Shown here: in pieces, positions 5,520 to 7,038 of the stretch
Position numbering within the stretch: position 1 is the first letter of the stretch
Layout of the letters: each line of letters starts with the position of its first letter
DNA from: Thermoleophilaceae bacterium
Lineage (GTDB): Bacteria > Actinomycetota > Thermoleophilia > Solirubrobacterales > Thermoleophilaceae
Assembly (NCBI GenBank): GCA_013812485.1
Contig: JACCTJ010000295.1
Coordinates: 1-7,038, forward strand
Direction: 5' to 3'
Length of the DNA: 7,038 nt
Translations under genes and position numbers: made by a program
The notes under the pieces: model-generated
What the model saw: the letters and a program-made list of their open reading frames with translations, nothing else
The model's database searches: none
What the model was told of the DNA's origin: nothing

Positions 5520-6509
5520 TTGACGACAGACCACACCGACGAGGAGATCTCCTCAGGCAGGACCACGGCGGTAGACCCGCGCGCGGTCGCGGGCGCGCGG
5601 TCGCCCGAGGCCCCGAGCCGGGCCGCGATCATCTTCCGTGCCACCCGCCCGCAGTACCTCCCCACCTCGCTCGTACCCGCGCTCGCGGGCGCGCTGGCGG
5701 CGATCGGGATCGCCGACGCGGACTGGGCCGTCCTCCCGCTGGCCCTCCTCGCCCTGCTCTGCGTCCACGCCGGCACCGACGTCATCAACGACACCGAGGA
5801 CGCCGCGCGCGGGGTCGACTCCCCGGACAAGATCGACAACTCGCGGGTCTTCACCACCGGGCTGATGTCGATCGTCGAGGGCCGCCGCCTCGCGCTCGCG
5901 TTCTTCGCCGCCGCCTTCGTGCTCGGGCTCGTGATGGTGGCGATCCAGGGCCCGGCGCTGCTGGTCATCGGGATCATCGGGATCCTCGGCGGCTGGGGTT
6001 ACTCGGCCGGGCCGCGGCCGCTCAAGTTCGCGGGTCTGGGGGAGGCCAGCATCATCTTCCTGATGGGCCCGCTGATGACTCAGGGCGCCTACACCGCCGT
6101 TACCGGCGACCCCTTCCACGCGCCGGCGTTCTGGATCGGCTTCGCGCCTGGACTGCTGATCGCGGCGACGGTGTCGGGCAACAACCTCTCCGACATCCCC
6201 GGCGATCGCGCCGCGGGGGTGCGCACGCTCGCCGTGCGCCTCGGCTTCGACAACGCGCGGATCCTCTACCTGACGCTGCTCATCCTCACCTACACGACGC
6301 TCGTCGTCGTGTGGCTCGCCGGGCTGTTCGAGTGGCCGGTCCTGCTTCCGCTGCTGACCCTCCCGCTTGCGACCGGGCGCATCGAGCAGGTCCGCAGCGC
6401 GCGCGAGGAGGGCAGCGATACCCTGGCGACGCTCCCGCTCCGCACCGCGCAGCTGCATCTGCTGTTCTGCGTGCTGCTCGTGGCCGGGGTCGTCCTCAGC
6501 CGGGTCTAG
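5520..6509 (+). CDS. UbiA family prenyltransferase, MenA-like
   Basis: This integral membrane enzyme attaches a polyprenyl chain to an aromatic acceptor. From a TTG at 5520 the protein has 329 residues. The first Asp-rich motif is N90-D91-T-E-D94 followed by ARGVD; the second is NNLSDIPGDRAAGVRTLAVR (221-240), with Asp225 and Asp229. Both resemble MenA, which makes demethylmenaquinone from 1,4-dihydroxy-2-naphthoate, more than ubiquinone-type UbiA. R43-P-x-Y opens the first helix; about eight hydrophobic helices follow (for example 48-66, 69-85, 124-142, 146-158, 176-194, 203-219, 248-267, 312-327). The start is uncertain: the frame is open to 5358 (GTG), no Shine-Dalgarno precedes TTG 5520, and residues 1-38 are polar and unlike the family. 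No other menaquinone gene is visible, so the acceptor stays open. Confidence 0.87.
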   Translation: MTTDHTDEEISSGRTTAVDPRAVAGARSPEAPSRAAIIFRATRPQYLPTSLVPALAGALAAIGIADADWAVLPLALLALLCVHAGTDVINDTEDAARGVDSPDKIDNSRVFTTGLMSIVEGRRLALAFFAAAFVLGLVMVAIQGPALLVIGIIGILGGWGYSAGPRPLKFAGLGEASIIFLMGPLMTQGAYTAVTGDPFHAPAFWIGFAPGLLIAATVSGNNLSDIPGDRAAGVRTLAVRLGFDNARILYLTLLILTYTTLVVVWLAGLFEWPVLLPLLTLPLATGRIEQVRSAREEGSDTLATLPLRTAQLHLLFCVLLVAGVVLSRV

Positions 6510-6531
6510 CGCCGTCGCGGGCGAGCAAGCG

Positions 6532-7038
6532 GTGGTGTCGTCGGAGGATCTCGACGCGTGGGTGCGCTCACCGGCGGTGCGTACCCGCCGCGAGCGCGCG
6601 GCCGCGGTCGACGCCGATGAGCTATGGCGGGCGGCTTCGAGCGTCCGCCTCTCGGACACCCGCACGATCGGGCGCCTCGTACGCTGGCGGATCCCCGGCA
6701 CGCCCGCCGACCTGCGCTTCGCCGAGCTTTTCGACCGCTACCCGTTCACCCTGCTCGAAAGCGGGCCGAACCACTTCCTGTCGGGCCTGTGCGGGCGGAT
6801 CTGGACCTTCCGCCGCGACTACCCGCGGCTCGAGAACGCCGCCGCGTTCCGGTCCTGGAACGAGCCCGGCACCGCGCGCGTGCTCTTCGCCCATTGGTCG
6901 GAAGCGGACGGGAACGGCGGCTCACGGATCGTAAGCGAGGCGCGCGTCGAGCCGGTCGACCGCCGAGCCGCGGTGCGGTTGCGGGGACTGTGGGCGGTGG
7001 TGGGGCGCTTCGAGCCGCTGATCGGGAGTGAGCCGCTC
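6532..7038 (+). CDS. Conserved hypothetical protein, C-terminally cut by the window edge
   Basis: The frame runs from GTG 6532 to the last base of the window, 169 codons with no stop. I do not know its function. The pattern ELWRAASSVRLSDTRTIGRL, then RWRIPGT, FAELFDRYPFTLLE, SGLCGRIWTFRRDYPRL, and GTARVLFAHWSE...SRIVSEARVEPVDRRA, ending in a helix LRGLWAVVGRFEPLIG, looks like an uncharacterised actinobacterial family. Its alternating strand-and-terminal-helix layout recalls SRPBCC/START-type ligand-binding folds, which is a guess. I see no signal peptide or membrane helix. It starts 22 nt after the prenyltransferase stop, so it is probably co-transcribed. Start choices are GTG 6532, GTG 6535 or GTG 6559 (residue 10 onward); GGAGGA near 6541-6546 is too far from 6559 (about 13 nt) to settle it. 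Confidence 0.75.
   Translation, partial: MVSSEDLDAWVRSPAVRTRRERAAAVDADELWRAASSVRLSDTRTIGRLVRWRIPGTPADLRFAELFDRYPFTLLESGPNHFLSGLCGRIWTFRRDYPRLENAAAFRSWNEPGTARVLFAHWSEADGNGGSRIVSEARVEPVDRRAAVRLRGLWAVVGRFEPLIGSEPL

Noticed and set aside
5553..6701. Long minus-strand open frame (382 codons) opposite the prenyltransferase
   Set aside because: It is charge-rich and repetitive (many R, E, D, G), the mirror of a GC-rich membrane-protein gene, while the plus strand has clear UbiA motifs.
6624..7031. Alternative plus-strand open frame beginning MAGGFERPPLG
   Set aside because: It overlaps the better-patterned frame starting at 6532 and is Arg/Pro-rich with no motif.
1..7038. Hidden mobile element, phage, CRISPR, toxin-antitoxin or defence system
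   Set aside because: No transposase, integrase, terminal repeats, tRNA, repeat array or toxin-like small gene pair could be found on either strand. The gene content is housekeeping.

Overview
The window is very GC-rich, with G or C at most third codon positions, GTG and TTG starts alongside ATG, and closely packed genes. The start of an actinobacterial-type M3 oligoendopeptidase, the PdxST route to vitamin B6 and a MenA-like prenyltransferase together suggest a high-GC actinobacterium. I would guess class Thermoleophilia (Solirubrobacterales or a relative), but this is inference from protein style and not proven.

Layout, left to right. Positions 1-122 (minus) hold the first 40 codons of an M3 oligoendopeptidase F-like peptidase. 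It is divergent from a MurR/RpiR-type regulator (216-1079, plus), and the 93-bp gap between them contains an inverted repeat that could be the regulator's operator. A convergent patatin-like hydrolase follows (1100-2107, minus); its Shine-Dalgarno sequence sits in the loop of a perfect 6-bp hairpin just before a TTG start. Divergent from it is a tight three-gene operon: pdxS, pdxT and an M29 metallo-aminopeptidase (2267-4882, plus), the last two overlapping by ATGA. PdxS and PdxT together form the ribose-5-phosphate-dependent pyridoxal 5'-phosphate synthase. All PdxS, PdxT and M29 catalytic or metal-binding residues that I could index are present.

Positions 4908-5277 (minus) are the least ordinary part. 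They hold what looks like a decayed membrane-protein gene: its N-terminal and C-terminal pieces lie in different frames, joined at a short sequence that fits both ends, and the middle is missing. A 38-residue protein with a run of ten prolines follows directly. A 242-bp gap then leads to a UbiA/MenA-like prenyltransferase (about 5520-6509, plus), followed 22 bp later by a conserved hypothetical protein that runs off the window end (6532-7038, plus).

Most of the window is housekeeping: B6 synthesis, peptide turnover, lipid hydrolysis and probable quinone synthesis. I see no phage, transposon, CRISPR, toxin-antitoxin or defence system, and no convincing new multi-gene system. The items most worth a second look are the pseudogene with its proline-rich partner, the hairpin-loop Shine-Dalgarno, and the inverted repeat beside an RpiR regulator whose sugar-phosphate motifs are altered.
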